Source: an uncultured Caulobacterales bacterium (GTDB lineage: Bacteria; Pseudomonadota; Alphaproteobacteria; Caulobacterales; Caulobacteraceae). From it: a stretch of DNA of 64,000 nt. Shown here one piece after another: positions 18,525-26,993 of this stretch. The position numbers and the translations under genes are program-made. How positions within the stretch are numbered: the first letter of the stretch is position 1; the number at the start of each line of letters is the position of its first letter. Location: the NCBI GenBank assembly GCA_903837135.1, contig CAILTK010000051.1, positions 62,001 to 126,000 on the forward strand. The letters are read 5' to 3'. A model generated the notes under the pieces. That model was given only the letters and a program-made list of their open reading frames with translations, ran no database searches and had not been told where the DNA came from.

Positions 18525-19040
18525 ATTCGCCCGTCCGCAATTCGCATCATCGGACTCGACCCCGGCCTGCGCCGGATGGGCTGGGGCGTCGTCACCAGCG
18601 ACGGCGCCCGGCTGTCCTGGATCGCCCACGGCGTGATCGCCCCGCCGGAAGCCCTGGCTTTTCCGGACCGCCTGCTGCGCCTGCTCGATGGTCTCGACGC
18701 CGTCATCGCCCTGCACGCCCCCCACGAGGCCGCCGTCGAGGAGGTCTTCGTCAACATGAATCCGAGCTCGACCCTCAAACTCGGTCACGCCCGGGCCTGC
18801 GCCCTGCTGGCGCCCGCGCGCGCCGGCTTGCCCGTGGCCGAATACGCCACCCGCCTGGTCAAGAAGGCGGTGGTGGGAACCGGAGGGGCCGACAAGACCC
18901 AGGTCGCCTTCATGGTCCGCCGCCTGCTGCCCACCGCCGGCGAGGTCGCCGCCGACGCCGCCGACGCCCTCGCCGTGGCCATCACCCACGCGCACCTGCG
19001 CGCCCACTCGGTCAGGACCGCCGACCGGGGCGTCGCATGA
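18525..19040 (+). CDS. ruvC: Holliday junction endonuclease RuvC, start codon non-canonical
   Basis: The product resolves Holliday junctions with RuvAB. Catalytic acids are visible: Asp in [16 protein letters not shown], Glu in [20 protein letters not shown], and Asp in [14 protein letters not shown]. There is no ATG, GTG or TTG in frame close upstream of the first catalytic Asp: the nearest downstream ATG (18576) would delete it, and the nearest upstream ATG (18390) lies inside the previous gene. I place the start at ATT 18525, eight bases after CGGAG, giving 171 residues; ATT 18540 is another possibility. The stop overlaps ruvA (ATGA). Confidence 0.85.
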   Translation: MRPSAIRIIGLDPGLRRMGWGVVTSDGARLSWIAHGVIAPPEALAFPDRLLRLLDGLDAVIALHAPHEAAVEEVFVNMNPSSTLKLGHARACALLAPARAGLPVAEYATRLVKKAVVGTGGADKTQVAFMVRRLLPTAGEVAADAADALAVAITHAHLRAHSVRTADRGVA

Positions 19041-19651
19041 TCGGCCGGCTGCGCGGCGTCGTCGTCGAGATCGAGCCCGAGGACTGCGTGATCGACGTGA
19101 TGGGGGTCGGCTACCAGGTCCGCTGCGGCGCCCGCACCCTGGGTCGCCTGCCGCCGGCCGGCGAGGAGGCGGTGCTTCACGTGGAACATGCCTGGTCGGC
19201 CGAGCAGGGACCACGGCTTTACGGCTTCCTGTCGCGGGATGAACGCGCCGCCTACCGGCTGCTCACCGCCATCCAGGGGGTGGGACCCAAGGCCGCCCTC
19301 TCGGTCCTCGACATCCTCCCGCCGCCCGACCTCGCCGCCGCCGTGGCGCGCGACGACAAGGGCGCCATCGGCCGCGCCAACGGCGTCGGCCCAAAGCTCG
19401 CCCAACGCATCGCCACCGAACTCAAGGGCAAGCCCCTCGGCGGGGGCCCGACCATCGCCGCGGGCGCCGTCGCCCTCCCCGTCCCCCCGCCCGCCCCGAC
19501 CATCGCCGGCGACGCCGTCGCCGCGCTGATGGGTCTTGGCATCGCCGAGGTGCTCGCCCGCCGCGCCGTCGACCAGACCTTGAACACCGAGGGCGCCGAC
19601 GTCGCGCTGCCGACGCTGATCAGGCTGGCGCTGCGGGAGCTCGGCCGGTGA
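19037..19651 (+). CDS. ruvA: Holliday junction branch-migration protein RuvA
   Basis: A 204-residue tetrameric junction-binding protein. The N-terminal OB fold starts [20 protein letters not shown]; two helix-hairpin-helix motifs follow ([16 protein letters not shown] and [18 protein letters not shown]); a Pro/Ala linker leads to the RuvB-contacting C-terminal domain. Start and stop overlap ruvC and ruvB by four bases each, so ruvCAB is one operon. A parS-like site lies inside the gene. Confidence 0.97.
   Translation: MIGRLRGVVVEIEPEDCVIDVMGVGYQVRCGARTLGRLPPAGEEAVLHVEHAWSAEQGPRLYGFLSRDERAAYRLLTAIQGVGPKAALSVLDILPPPDLAAAVARDDKGAIGRANGVGPKLAQRIATELKGKPLGGGPTIAAGAVALPVPPPAPTIAGDAVAALMGLGIAEVLARRAVDQTLNTEGADVALPTLIRLALRELGR
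19173..19188. other. Candidate parS site
   Basis: TGCTTCACGTGGAACA matches the universal parS consensus at 14 of 16 positions, with the CACGTG core intact. It lies in ruvA, 5.5 kb from the origin boxes. Confidence 0.6.
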
Positions 19652-20676
19652 CCCGGCTCGTCTCCGGCGACCCCGACGGGTTCGAAACCACCGATCGCGC
19701 GCTTCGACCCCAGACCCTGGCCGAGTTCGTCGGTCAGTCTTCGATCAAGGCCAATCTCAAGGTCTTCATCGACGCCGCCCGCGCCCGCGCCGAAGCGCTC
19801 GATCACGTCCTGCTGTTCGGGCCGCCCGGGCTCGGCAAGACCACCCTCGCCCAGATCGTGGCCCGCGAACTCGGCGTGAACTTCCGCGCCACCTCCGGGC
19901 CGATCCTCAACAAGCCCGGCGATCTCGCCGCTATCCTCACCAACCTCGAACCCCGCGACGTGCTGTTCATCGACGAGATCCATCGTCTGCCGCCGGCGGT
20001 GGAGGAGATCCTCTATCCGGCCATGGAGGACCATGTCCTGGACCTGATCATCGGCGAAGGGCCCTCGGCGCGATCGGTGCGGATCGACCTCGCCCCCTTC
20101 ACCCTGGTCGCCGCCACCACCCGCGCCGGCCTGCTCGCCACGCCGCTGCGCGACCGGTTCGGCATACCGCTGAGGCTGGAGTTCTACAGCGCCGAGGAGC
20201 TCAAGGCGGTGGTCCAGCACGCCGCCCGGCGGATGGGCGCGTCGCTCACCGACGCGGGCGCCGCCGAGATCGCCGCGCGGGCCCGCGGGACGCCGCGCGT
20301 CGCCGGTCGCCTGCTGCGGCGGGTGCGCGACTTCGCCGACGCCGAGAAGGCCGCCGGCATCGGCCAGCCCGAGGCCGCCCGCGGCCTGGCCCGCCTTGAG
20401 GTCGACGCGGCCGGCCTGGATTCCCTCGACCGCCGCTATCTGGCCGCCCTGATCGAAACGTATGGCGGCGGCCCCGTCGGCGCCGAGACCCTGGCGGCGG
20501 CGCTCGCGGAGGCCCGGGACGCCGTCGAGGACGTCATCGAACCCTATCTGCTGCAGCAGGGCTATGTGTTGCGCACCCCCCGGGGCCGCGTCGCCGGCGC
20601 CAAGGCCTATCTGCACCTCGGCCTTCCGGGCCCGGCGGCGGCGTCCAAGCCACAGCCCGGGCTTTTCGAGGACTAG
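19648..20676 (+). CDS. ruvB: Holliday junction branch-migration ATPase RuvB
   Basis: A 342-residue AAA+ motor. Walker A is [17 protein letters not shown], Walker B is [10 protein letters not shown], and sensor 1 is [10 protein letters not shown]. The arginine-finger region [10 protein letters not shown] and the C-terminal winged helix with [15 protein letters not shown] are present. It uses GTG (19648) overlapping the ruvA stop. It converges on dnaQ with a 63-base spacer. Confidence 0.98.
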   Translation: MTRLVSGDPDGFETTDRALRPQTLAEFVGQSSIKANLKVFIDAARARAEALDHVLLFGPPGLGKTTLAQIVARELGVNFRATSGPILNKPGDLAAILTNLEPRDVLFIDEIHRLPPAVEEILYPAMEDHVLDLIIGEGPSARSVRIDLAPFTLVAATTRAGLLATPLRDRFGIPLRLEFYSAEELKAVVQHAARRMGASLTDAGAAEIAARARGTPRVAGRLLRRVRDFADAEKAAGIGQPEAARGLARLEVDAAGLDSLDRRYLAALIETYGGGPVGAETLAAALAEARDAVEDVIEPYLLQQGYVLRTPRGRVAGAKAYLHLGLPGPAAASKPQPGLFED

Positions 20677-20739
20677 CGTCGCGCGAAGATGCGGGCGCCG
20701 GCTTCCGCCGCACCGGTCCGATTACACGGCGATAGAGCG

Positions 20740-21447
20740 TCAGCCGGTTCCGAAGCGGCGCCAGATCACCTCGCCCTTGAGGCCGGCGACGAAGGCGTCG
20801 TGCGCGACCTGCTCCGCCTCGGTCAACCGCGGCCGCAAGGGCCTCGGACGCGCCGCGTATACGGTCTTCACCAGCGCTCCGTCCTCGTCCCGGGCGGCGG
20901 GCGCGGGCGCAAGGTCCAGCGCCCGATCCTTGCCGCCCTGCAGCTCGAGATAGACCATGGCCAGAAGCCGGGTATCGATCAGCGCCCCATGCTTCTCGCG
21001 CTCGGCCAGGGAGATCTTGAATCGCTTACACAGGGCGTCGAGCGAGTTGTACATCCCCGGAAAGCGGGCCTTGGCCAGCTCGTAGGTGCAGGTCCATTGC
21101 GCATCGGGCAGACGGGCGCGGCCGATCCGCTCCAGTTCGGCGTTGACGAACCCCCGGTCGAAGGCGGCGTTGTGGGCGACGATGACGGAGTCGCCGACGA
21201 ACTCCAGGAAGCGCTCGCAGATATCCTCATGGTCGAAGGTCGGCTTGCCGCTCAGCATGCGCCGCGAGATGCCGTGCACCTTTTCGGCTTCGGGATCGAT
21301 TTCGCGCTGCGGATCGATGTAGCGGTGAAAGCTCCGCCCGGTCGGCAGATAGTCCTCGATCTCGATGCAGGCGATCTCGATCACCCGGTGGCCCGAACGG
21401 GGGTCGAGCCCGGTGGTTTCAGTGTCGAGGACGATTTCCCGCGCCAT
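20740..21447 (-). CDS. dnaQ: DNA polymerase III epsilon subunit (proofreading 3'-5' exonuclease)
   Basis: A 235-residue DEDDh exonuclease. Exo I is EIVLDTETTGLDP; Exo II is VIVAHNAAFDRGFVNAEL; the Exo III region carries HGALIDTRLLAMVYLEL with the catalytic His/Asp. The C-terminal tail would bind the polymerase alpha subunit. It is six bases from coaE on the same strand and closes the conserved leftward run ppsR-maf-aroE-coaE-dnaQ next to the origin, as in Caulobacter. Confidence 0.96.
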   Translation of the reverse strand: MAREIVLDTETTGLDPRSGHRVIEIACIEIEDYLPTGRSFHRYIDPQREIDPEAEKVHGISRRMLSGKPTFDHEDICERFLEFVGDSVIVAHNAAFDRGFVNAELERIGRARLPDAQWTCTYELAKARFPGMYNSLDALCKRFKISLAEREKHGALIDTRLLAMVYLELQGGKDRALDLAPAPAARDEDGALVKTVYAARPRPLRPRLTEAEQVAHDAFVAGLKGEVIWRRFGTG

Positions 21448-21453
21448 GTCCGC

Positions 21454-22107
21454 TTAATGAGCCGCGTCGCCGGGACCGTCCAGGGGGCGCTCCGTCGGCG
21501 AGGCGTTTCGCCTCGCCCACCAGTCCGGATCGTGTAGCGCTTTCAGCACCGCGCGCACCTGCGCGTGGGCGTGTTCGAACCCCTGTCCGGTATCGATCAC
21601 GAAGTCGGCCCGGGCGCGCTTTTCGGCGTCCGGCGTCTGCCGGGCCAGGATGGCCTCGAGCTTTTCGGCCGTCATCCCGCTGCGCTCAAGCACGCGGGCG
21701 CGCTGGACCGCCGCGGGGGCGCTGACCACGGCCACCGCGTCCACCTGCGATTGTCCTCCGGTCTCGAACAGCAGCGGGATGTCGAGCACCACCACGGGCT
21801 CCTTCGCGACCCGCTCGAAGAAGCCGGCGCGGTGCGCGCCCACCAGCGGGTGCACGATCGCCTCGAGCCGCTTCAGCGCCTCGGGATTGTTCAGCACCAT
21901 GGCGCCGAGCCGTTCCCGGTCGATGAAGCCTTCCGGCGCGACGCCCGGAAAGGCGGCCGATACCGGCGCCACCGCCGCGCCCCCCACGCCGTACAGGGCG
22001 TGCACCGCCGCGTCGGCATCGTAAACCGGCGCCCCCTCGGCTTCGAACATCCGCGCTGTCGCGGACTTGCCCATGCCGATCGAACCGGTGAGGCCCAGGG
22101 TGATCAT
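21454..22107 (-). CDS. coaE: Dephospho-CoA kinase
   Basis: A 217-residue P-loop kinase that performs the last step of coenzyme A synthesis. It begins [21 protein letters not shown], giving the P-loop GSIGMGKS, with [12 protein letters not shown] next. [14 protein letters not shown] and the Arg-rich lid region are present. The C-terminus has a short basic extension. The ATG overlaps the aroE stop (ATGA). Confidence 0.96.
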   Translation of the reverse strand: MITLGLTGSIGMGKSATARMFEAEGAPVYDADAAVHALYGVGGAAVAPVSAAFPGVAPEGFIDRERLGAMVLNNPEALKRLEAIVHPLVGAHRAGFFERVAKEPVVVLDIPLLFETGGQSQVDAVAVVSAPAAVQRARVLERSGMTAEKLEAILARQTPDAEKRARADFVIDTGQGFEHAHAQVRAVLKALHDPDWWARRNASPTERPLDGPGDAAH

Positions 22108-22943
22108 GTCAGCGCCCGCTCCAACAAACCGCGGACGTCCACCGCCGCCGGCGGGACGACGCCGAAGAACGCCTCGAAGCTCGGCTTCGCCTGCCCGATC
22201 AACATGGCCAGGCCGTCCACCGTGGGCATGCCGAGCTCCCCCGCACGCCGCAGCAGCGGTGTCCGCAGCGGCTTGTACGTCATGTCCATCACGGCCGCCG
22301 TGGCCGGCGCCGCCGAAAGCGGCCAATCCGGCGGCGCCTCGGCGCCGAAACCGGCCGAGGTCGAATTGATCACCGCTACGGCGCCGTCAAACGCGGCGGC
22401 GGCCCCTTCGATGGCGTAGGCGCGTCCGCCGAACCGCTCGGCCAGCGCCGCGGCCCGTCCAAGCGTCCGGTTCACTACCCGCAGCGCCGGGGTCCCGGCC
22501 GACGCCAGCGCCGCCGCCGCGCCGCGGGCCGCCCCGCCGGCGCCGAGGATCACCACCGGCCCGGCCCGCAGGTCGGCGTGCGGCGCCTGCTCGGCGAAGG
22601 CGGCCATCAGCCCAAGCCCGTCGGTGTTGCGGGCCTCGATCCGCCCGTCCGGCCGGAACAGCAGGACATTGGCCGCGCCCGCCGCCACCGCCGCCGCGTC
22701 CGCCGCGTCCGCCAGATCCAGCGCGCGCTCCTTGAACGGCAGGGTGACGTTCACGCCCCGCACACCGCCCGCGCGCAGGCCCTGAACCAGGGTCTCGAAG
22801 CCGTCCTCCGCCGATTCGAACGGCGCATAGAGGGCGTCGAGCCCCGCCGCCTCGATCCAGGCGCCGTGCAGCAGCGGGCTGAGCGAATGGCCCACCGGCC
22901 GGCCGATCACGCCCGCCACCCGGGCCGCGCCGCTGATCCTCAT
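22104..22943 (-). CDS. aroE: Shikimate dehydrogenase (NADP+)
   Basis: A 279-residue enzyme of aromatic amino-acid synthesis. The substrate site is [13 protein letters not shown]; the catalytic lysine is in [17 protein letters not shown] and the NADP loop [14 protein letters not shown] are present. A long leftward open frame continues upstream into maf in another phase but is not real coding for aroE. Start and stop each overlap neighbours by four bases. Confidence 0.96.
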   Translation of the reverse strand: MRISGAARVAGVIGRPVGHSLSPLLHGAWIEAAGLDALYAPFESAEDGFETLVQGLRAGGVRGVNVTLPFKERALDLADAADAAAVAAGAANVLLFRPDGRIEARNTDGLGLMAAFAEQAPHADLRAGPVVILGAGGAARGAAAALASAGTPALRVVNRTLGRAAALAERFGGRAYAIEGAAAAFDGAVAVINSTSAGFGAEAPPDWPLSAAPATAAVMDMTYKPLRTPLLRRAGELGMPTVDGLAMLIGQAKPSFEAFFGVVPPAAVDVRGLLERALT

Positions 22944-23527
22944 GACGGAGCGAGCCCCCTCTGCCGCAAGGCCTGCAGCAGGCCCATCAGCGGCAGGCCG
23001 AGGATCGCGAAATGCTCGCCCCTGACCGCGTCGAACAACTGCACGCCCCGGCCCTCGATATGATAGCCGCCGATCGCGCCGATCAACGTTTCGCCCTCGG
23101 CGGCGAGATAGCGGTCGAGAAAGTCGTCCGAAAACGCCCGCATCACCAGGGTCGAGGTGACCAGCTCCCGCCAGGTCGGCTCCCCGTGCTCCACCAGCAC
23201 CAGGGCGCTGTGCAGCGCATGAGACCTGCCGCGCAGGCGTTTGAGTTGAACCCGAAGGGCGTCGAGATCCTCCGGCTTGTCGAAGGTCTCCCCGTCGCAT
23301 TCGAGGGTCTGATCGCAGCCGAGCGACGGCGCCTGCGTGCGCACCCATCCGGCCCGCGCCTTCAACTCCGCCAGGGCGTCGGCCTGATCCCGCGCCGACA
23401 GGCCTTCGGCGCGCAGGGACAGCTTCGCCGTCTCTTCGTCCACACCGGGCGCGATGGCCCGATGCTCGACCCCGGCCTGCTCCAGCACCCGCCGCCGGGC
23501 CTGGCTGGTCGACGCCAGCACCAGCAC
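22940..23527 (-). CDS. maf: Maf-family nucleotide pyrophosphatase
   Basis: A 195-residue house-cleaning pyrophosphatase that removes modified or canonical nucleoside triphosphates. It starts with GTG (23527), giving MLVLASTSQARRRVLEQAG, the family loop (usually SxSPRR; here STSQARR). The conserved acidic motif GCDQTLECDG and the substrate segment GGYHIEGRGVQLF are visible. It is directly adjacent to the ppsR stop (TGAGTG), with zero spacing. Confidence 0.93.
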   Translation of the reverse strand: MLVLASTSQARRRVLEQAGVEHRAIAPGVDEETAKLSLRAEGLSARDQADALAELKARAGWVRTQAPSLGCDQTLECDGETFDKPEDLDALRVQLKRLRGRSHALHSALVLVEHGEPTWRELVTSTLVMRAFSDDFLDRYLAAEGETLIGAIGGYHIEGRGVQLFDAVRGEHFAILGLPLMGLLQALRQRGLAPS

Positions 23528-24388
23528 TCAGGGGTTTCCTTCGGCGCCGCCGGCGGCGCGGAGTTTGCGATCGTTGAGCAGGTTGATCACCGCGGCGGCG
23601 GTCTCCTCGACCGAACGGCGGGTCACGTCGATCACTGGCCAGCCCTGGCGCTCGAACATCCGCCGCGCGGCGACGATCTCCTCCCGCACGAGTTCGGGAT
23701 CCACATAGTTGGTGCCGCGATTCTCCTTCAGCGCCAGCAGCCGGTTGCGCCGGATCTGCAACAGCCGCTCGGGCGACACCAGCAAGCCGACCACCAAGGG
23801 CTTCTTCAGGTGGAACAGGGCCTCCGGCGGCGGCACCCCGGGCGCCAGCGGCACGTTGGCCGCCCGCACGCCGCGGTGGGCGAGATAGATGGAGGTCGGG
23901 GTCTTGGAAGTGCGGCTCACCCCCACCAGCACCACGTCCGACGCCTCCAGATCCTTGCCGCCCTGTCCGTCGTCGTGGCCGATGGCATAGTTCAGCGCCT
24001 CGATCCGCTCGAAATATTCCGCGTCCAGCGCGTGCTGAGCGCCGATCCGGGTCGACAGCTGGGCCCCGAGGTAGCGGCCGAGGGCGGCGGTCAACGGATC
24101 CAGCGCCGCCAGACACGGCGTCTCCAGCGCCCGGCACCCGGCCTCCAGCTCCACTCTCAGCTCCCGGTCCACCACCGTATGGATCACCACGCCGGGCGCT
24201 TCCTCGATCTCGCGCATCACCCGTTCCAGCTGCCGCAGCGAACGGACCAGGGGATAGATGTGCTCGATCGGCGTCACGTTGTCGAAGCGCGCGCACACCG
24301 CCTTGATGATCGCGTTGAGCGTCTCACCCGTGGAATCCGAGATCAGATGCACGTGGAAATAGGTGGCGAGACGGACGGAAGCGGTCAT
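23528..24388 (-). CDS. ppsR: PEP synthase / PPDK regulatory kinase-phosphorylase (DUF299)
   Basis: A 286-residue protein of the PpsR/DUF299 family, which phosphorylates with ADP and dephosphorylates PEP synthase or pyruvate phosphate dikinase. It begins MTASVRLATYFHVHLISDST. The P-loop-like motif is LVGVSRTSKTPTSIYLAHRG. In Caulobacter crescentus the DUF299 gene is the first gene on one side of the origin, so this gene marks the left edge of the putative origin. It is transcribed away from the origin with maf, aroE and coaE. Confidence 0.93.
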   Translation of the reverse strand: MTASVRLATYFHVHLISDSTGETLNAIIKAVCARFDNVTPIEHIYPLVRSLRQLERVMREIEEAPGVVIHTVVDRELRVELEAGCRALETPCLAALDPLTAALGRYLGAQLSTRIGAQHALDAEYFERIEALNYAIGHDDGQGGKDLEASDVVLVGVSRTSKTPTSIYLAHRGVRAANVPLAPGVPPPEALFHLKKPLVVGLLVSPERLLQIRRNRLLALKENRGTNYVDPELVREEIVAARRMFERQGWPVIDVTRRSVEETAAAVINLLNDRKLRAAGGAEGNP

Positions 24389-24657
24389 CGAATTTCCGGC
24401 AGCGCTGGGTTGGCCACTATGTCGCACCATTCCGCTGGGGACCAAACCCGGGATGATCACGGCCGAACCCCGGATCGGGCGGGGGCCGACCATGGCCGTC
24501 ATACAGGTCGACCGCGCGCATCCCGGCCATCGGTTGACGCCGGTGGATGAACGAGCCCTCGGGCGAAGTCCAGCCCACGCCGATCCGGCCCATCGATTCA
24601 CCCTGTGAACGCGAGCCCCCGTACGCCCATCGGCGCCCAGGCCTCGCGGCGAAAACG

Positions 24658-24672
24658 TTAACGACCTCTTAA
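24658..24672. promoter_or_regulatory. CtrA-type box 1 in the putative origin
   Basis: TTAACGACCTCTTAA is a perfect TTAA-N7-TTAA site, the full binding motif of the cell-cycle regulator CtrA in Caulobacterales, where CtrA~P silences the origin in swarmer cells. Confidence 0.85.
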
Positions 24673-24687
24673 CGCCGATTCAGCAGG

Positions 24688-24702
24688 TTAACGATTCATT
24701 AA
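24688..24702. promoter_or_regulatory. CtrA-type box 2 with an internal GANTC site
   Basis: TTAACGATTCATTAA is a second perfect TTAA-N7-TTAA site. Its seven-base spacer contains GATTC (24693-24697), a CcrM methylation target. It ends two bases before the DnaA-box-like CTATCCACA. Confidence 0.85.
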
Positions 24703-24704
24703 CA

Positions 24705-24713
24705 CTATCCACA
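24705..24713 (+). promoter_or_regulatory. DnaA-box-like site in the putative origin
   Basis: CTATCCACA differs from the consensus TTATCCACA only at the first base. Weak DnaA boxes are typical of the Caulobacter origin. Confidence 0.65.
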
Positions 24714-24912
24714 CCACCCCTCCGCGCGGCGGATTCGCCTGTGCGCCAACGCCGCATGTCCGGCCCGGTCGCCCCGCACGGCCCAAAACGGTCCCCATCC
24801 TCCACCGCCCCTCTGTCTCCTTCGATCTTTCAGTCTTTATCTTTTCAAGAAGGGTGGGCCCGCGCTGCACAGTGGCACTTGAGGGGATCGTTCGGAGCCG
24901 CTTAAAGGACCC

Positions 24913-25947
24913 ATGCTCCAGTCATCGGTCGCGCCTCGCCTTCTCCGCGCCCTCAGCGGCGAGGCCTTCGACAGCCCTCCGGTCTGGTTCATGCGCCAGG
25001 CGGGTCGATTTCTTCCCGAATATCGGGCCATCCGCGAGACGGCGAAGGACTTCATCTCCTTCTGCCTGAATCCCGAACTGGCCGCCGAGGTGACCTTGCA
25101 GCCGGCGCGGCGCTTCCCGTTCGACGCCGCGATCGTGTTCGCCGACATCCTGCTGATCCCGCTGGCGCTCGGTCAGGCGGTCTGGTTCGAAGCCGGCGAA
25201 GGACCCCGGCTCGGGCCCTTGCCCGAGATCGACCGCCTTCGGGCGGGAATCGACGCGGTGGAGGATATCCTCCGCCCCGTGTCCGAGACCCTGCGCCGGG
25301 TGCGCGCCGCGCTGGAGCCGGAGCGCGCCCTGATCGGCTTCGCCGGCGCGCCCTGGACGGTGCTCACCTACATGCTGCGGGGCAGGGGCGGCGAGCAGCC
25401 GGAAGCCCGCGCCCACGCCTACGCCCATCCGGAGGCGGTGGACCAGCTGATCGACATCCTCATCGAAGCCACCGCCCGCTATCTCGCCATGCAGGCCGCC
25501 GCCGGCGCGCAGGTGCTGCAGATTTTCGAAAGCTGGGCCGAGGGCCTGCCGGACGACCAGTTCCTCCGCCTGGTCACCGATCCGCACGCCCGGCTGATCG
25601 CCCGTCTGCGCGAGCTTGGGGTCGACCTGCCGATCATCGGCTTTCCGCGCGGCGCCGGCGCGAACCTGACGGCGTATGCGGCCGCCGTCCCGGTGCAGGG
25701 TCTGGGCCTCGACACCCAAACCCCGCTGGCGTTCGGTCAGCTGCTTCAGGCCGGCGGAAAGACCCTTCAGGGCGCCCTCGATCCCCTGTTGCTGCGCGCG
25801 GGCGGGCCGGCTCTCGATCAGCGCGTCGAGGAGATGCTCGAGGCCTGGTCCAGCGGGCCCTACATCTTCAACCTCGGACACGGCATCCTGCCGGACACGC
25901 CGATCGATCATGTGGACCGTGTGGTCCGGCGGGTCAGCGGCCGATGA
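24913..25947 (+). CDS. hemE: Uroporphyrinogen decarboxylase
   Basis: A 344-residue TIM-barrel enzyme converting uroporphyrinogen III to coproporphyrinogen III. The family motif PPVWFMRQAGRFLPEYR is near the N-terminus, and GFAGAPWTVLTYMLRG and FNLGHGILPDTPIDHV follow. The ATG is preceded by AAAGGA. hemE next to the origin, divergent from ppsR, is the Caulobacter arrangement, where its promoter overlaps the origin. It overlaps hemH by four bases. Confidence 0.97.
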   Translation: MLQSSVAPRLLRALSGEAFDSPPVWFMRQAGRFLPEYRAIRETAKDFISFCLNPELAAEVTLQPARRFPFDAAIVFADILLIPLALGQAVWFEAGEGPRLGPLPEIDRLRAGIDAVEDILRPVSETLRRVRAALEPERALIGFAGAPWTVLTYMLRGRGGEQPEARAHAYAHPEAVDQLIDILIEATARYLAMQAAAGAQVLQIFESWAEGLPDDQFLRLVTDPHARLIARLRELGVDLPIIGFPRGAGANLTAYAAAVPVQGLGLDTQTPLAFGQLLQAGGKTLQGALDPLLLRAGGPALDQRVEEMLEAWSSGPYIFNLGHGILPDTPIDHVDRVVRRVSGR

Positions 25948-26993
25948 GCCGCCGGATCGCGGTCGTCCTGTTCAATCTCGGCGGACCGGACCGGCTGTCG
26001 TCGGTGCGGCCCTTCCTGTTCAACCTGTTCAACGACAAGGCCATCATCGGCGCGCCGCAGCCGGTCCGCTGGGCGATCGCCCGCCTGATCTCCACCCTTC
26101 GCGAGAAGCCGGCCCAGGCCAACTACGCCCTGATGGGCGGGGCCTCGCCGCTGCTGAAGGAGACCGAAGCCCAGGCGCAGGCGCTGCGCGGCGCCTTGAG
26201 CGCCCGCCAGGGCGACGCCGCCGCGGTGTTCGTCGCCATGCGCTACTGGCGTCCGTTCGTCGCCGAGGCGGCGCGGGCGGTCGAGGCCTTCGCTCCCGAC
26301 GAGATCGTGCTCCTGCCCCTCTATCCGCATTTCTCGACCACGACGACGGGGTCCTCGCTGGCGGCCTGGCGTAAGGCCTATCGCGGGCCCGGGATCAGCC
26401 GGGCGATCTGCTGCTATCCCGAGGAGGATGGATTCATCGAGGCGCACGCCCGCTCGATCCGCGCGACGCACGAAGCGCTGGGTCGGCCGGAACCCCTGCG
26501 GATCCTGTTCTCGGCCCACGGCCTGCCGCAGACGGTGGTGGATGGCGGCGACCCTTACCAGGATCAGATCGAGCGCACCTGCGCCGCCGTGGTGGCGCGT
26601 CTCGGCCCGGACTGGGCGTCGGATTGGGACTGGCGGATCTGCTACCAGAGCCGGGTCGGGCCGATGGCCTGGCTCGGGCCGTCGACCCCCGAAGCCCTCG
26701 GCGCCGCGGCGGCGGACGGCCGGGGGGCGCTGGTGGTTCCGATCGCCTTCGTCTCCGAGCACGTGGAGACCCTGGTCGAACTCGACCACGACTACGCCGC
26801 CCTGGCGCGCGAGCTCGGGCTGCCGTTCTATCTGCGCGCCCCCGCCATCGGCGTCGATCTCGCCTTCATCGAGGGGCTGGCCGATCAGGTCGTGGACGCC
26901 CTGACCCGCACGGGAATCGCGCCTCAGGGCCGCGCCTGTCCCGCGGCGTTCGGCAAATGCCCGCACCGGCGCGAGGTCCAGGAGGCCGCATGA
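25944..26993 (+). CDS. hemH: Ferrochelatase
   Basis: A 349-residue enzyme inserting iron into protoporphyrin IX. It starts MSRRIAVVLFNLGGPDRLSS; the catalytic histidine is in ILFSAHGLPQTVV, and the acidic motif is VPIAFVSEHVETLVELD. The C-terminus carries two cysteines (RACPAAFGKCPHR). Caulobacter ferrochelatase is reported to hold a 2Fe-2S cluster, and these cysteines could serve it, but I cannot assign all four ligands. Overlaps at both ends (ATGA) make hemE-hemH-hemJ one operon. Confidence 0.97.
   Translation: MSRRIAVVLFNLGGPDRLSSVRPFLFNLFNDKAIIGAPQPVRWAIARLISTLREKPAQANYALMGGASPLLKETEAQAQALRGALSARQGDAAAVFVAMRYWRPFVAEAARAVEAFAPDEIVLLPLYPHFSTTTTGSSLAAWRKAYRGPGISRAICCYPEEDGFIEAHARSIRATHEALGRPEPLRILFSAHGLPQTVVDGGDPYQDQIERTCAAVVARLGPDWASDWDWRICYQSRVGPMAWLGPSTPEALGAAAADGRGALVVPIAFVSEHVETLVELDHDYAALARELGLPFYLRAPAIGVDLAFIEGLADQVVDALTRTGIAPQGRACPAAFGKCPHRREVQEAA

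Larger units (their letters stand above)
24389..24912. other. Putative chromosomal replication origin (Cori-like) between ppsR and hemE
   Basis: A 524-base gene-free stretch between divergent ppsR and hemE, the pair that flanks Cori in Caulobacter crescentus. It holds two perfect TTAA-N7-TTAA boxes (24658-24672 and 24688-24702, 30 bases apart), CTATCCACA (24705-24713, one mismatch from DnaA box TTATCCACA), and GATTC (GANTC) at 24595, 24677, 24693 and 24732. A pyrimidine/AT-rich tract at 24824-24850 (CGATCTTTCAGTCTTTATCT and after) is the most AT-rich part and might be the unwinding element. I see no gene here. Confidence 0.85.

Noticed and set aside
20677-20739. Further copy of the palindromic repeat between ruvB and dnaQ
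   Set aside because: Only a short AGAGCGTCAGCCGGTTCCGA resemblance, partly in dnaQ; no paired stem.
26755-26772. GAGCACGTGGAG in hemH as parS
   Set aside because: Just the CACGTG core plus one base pair; explained by codons.
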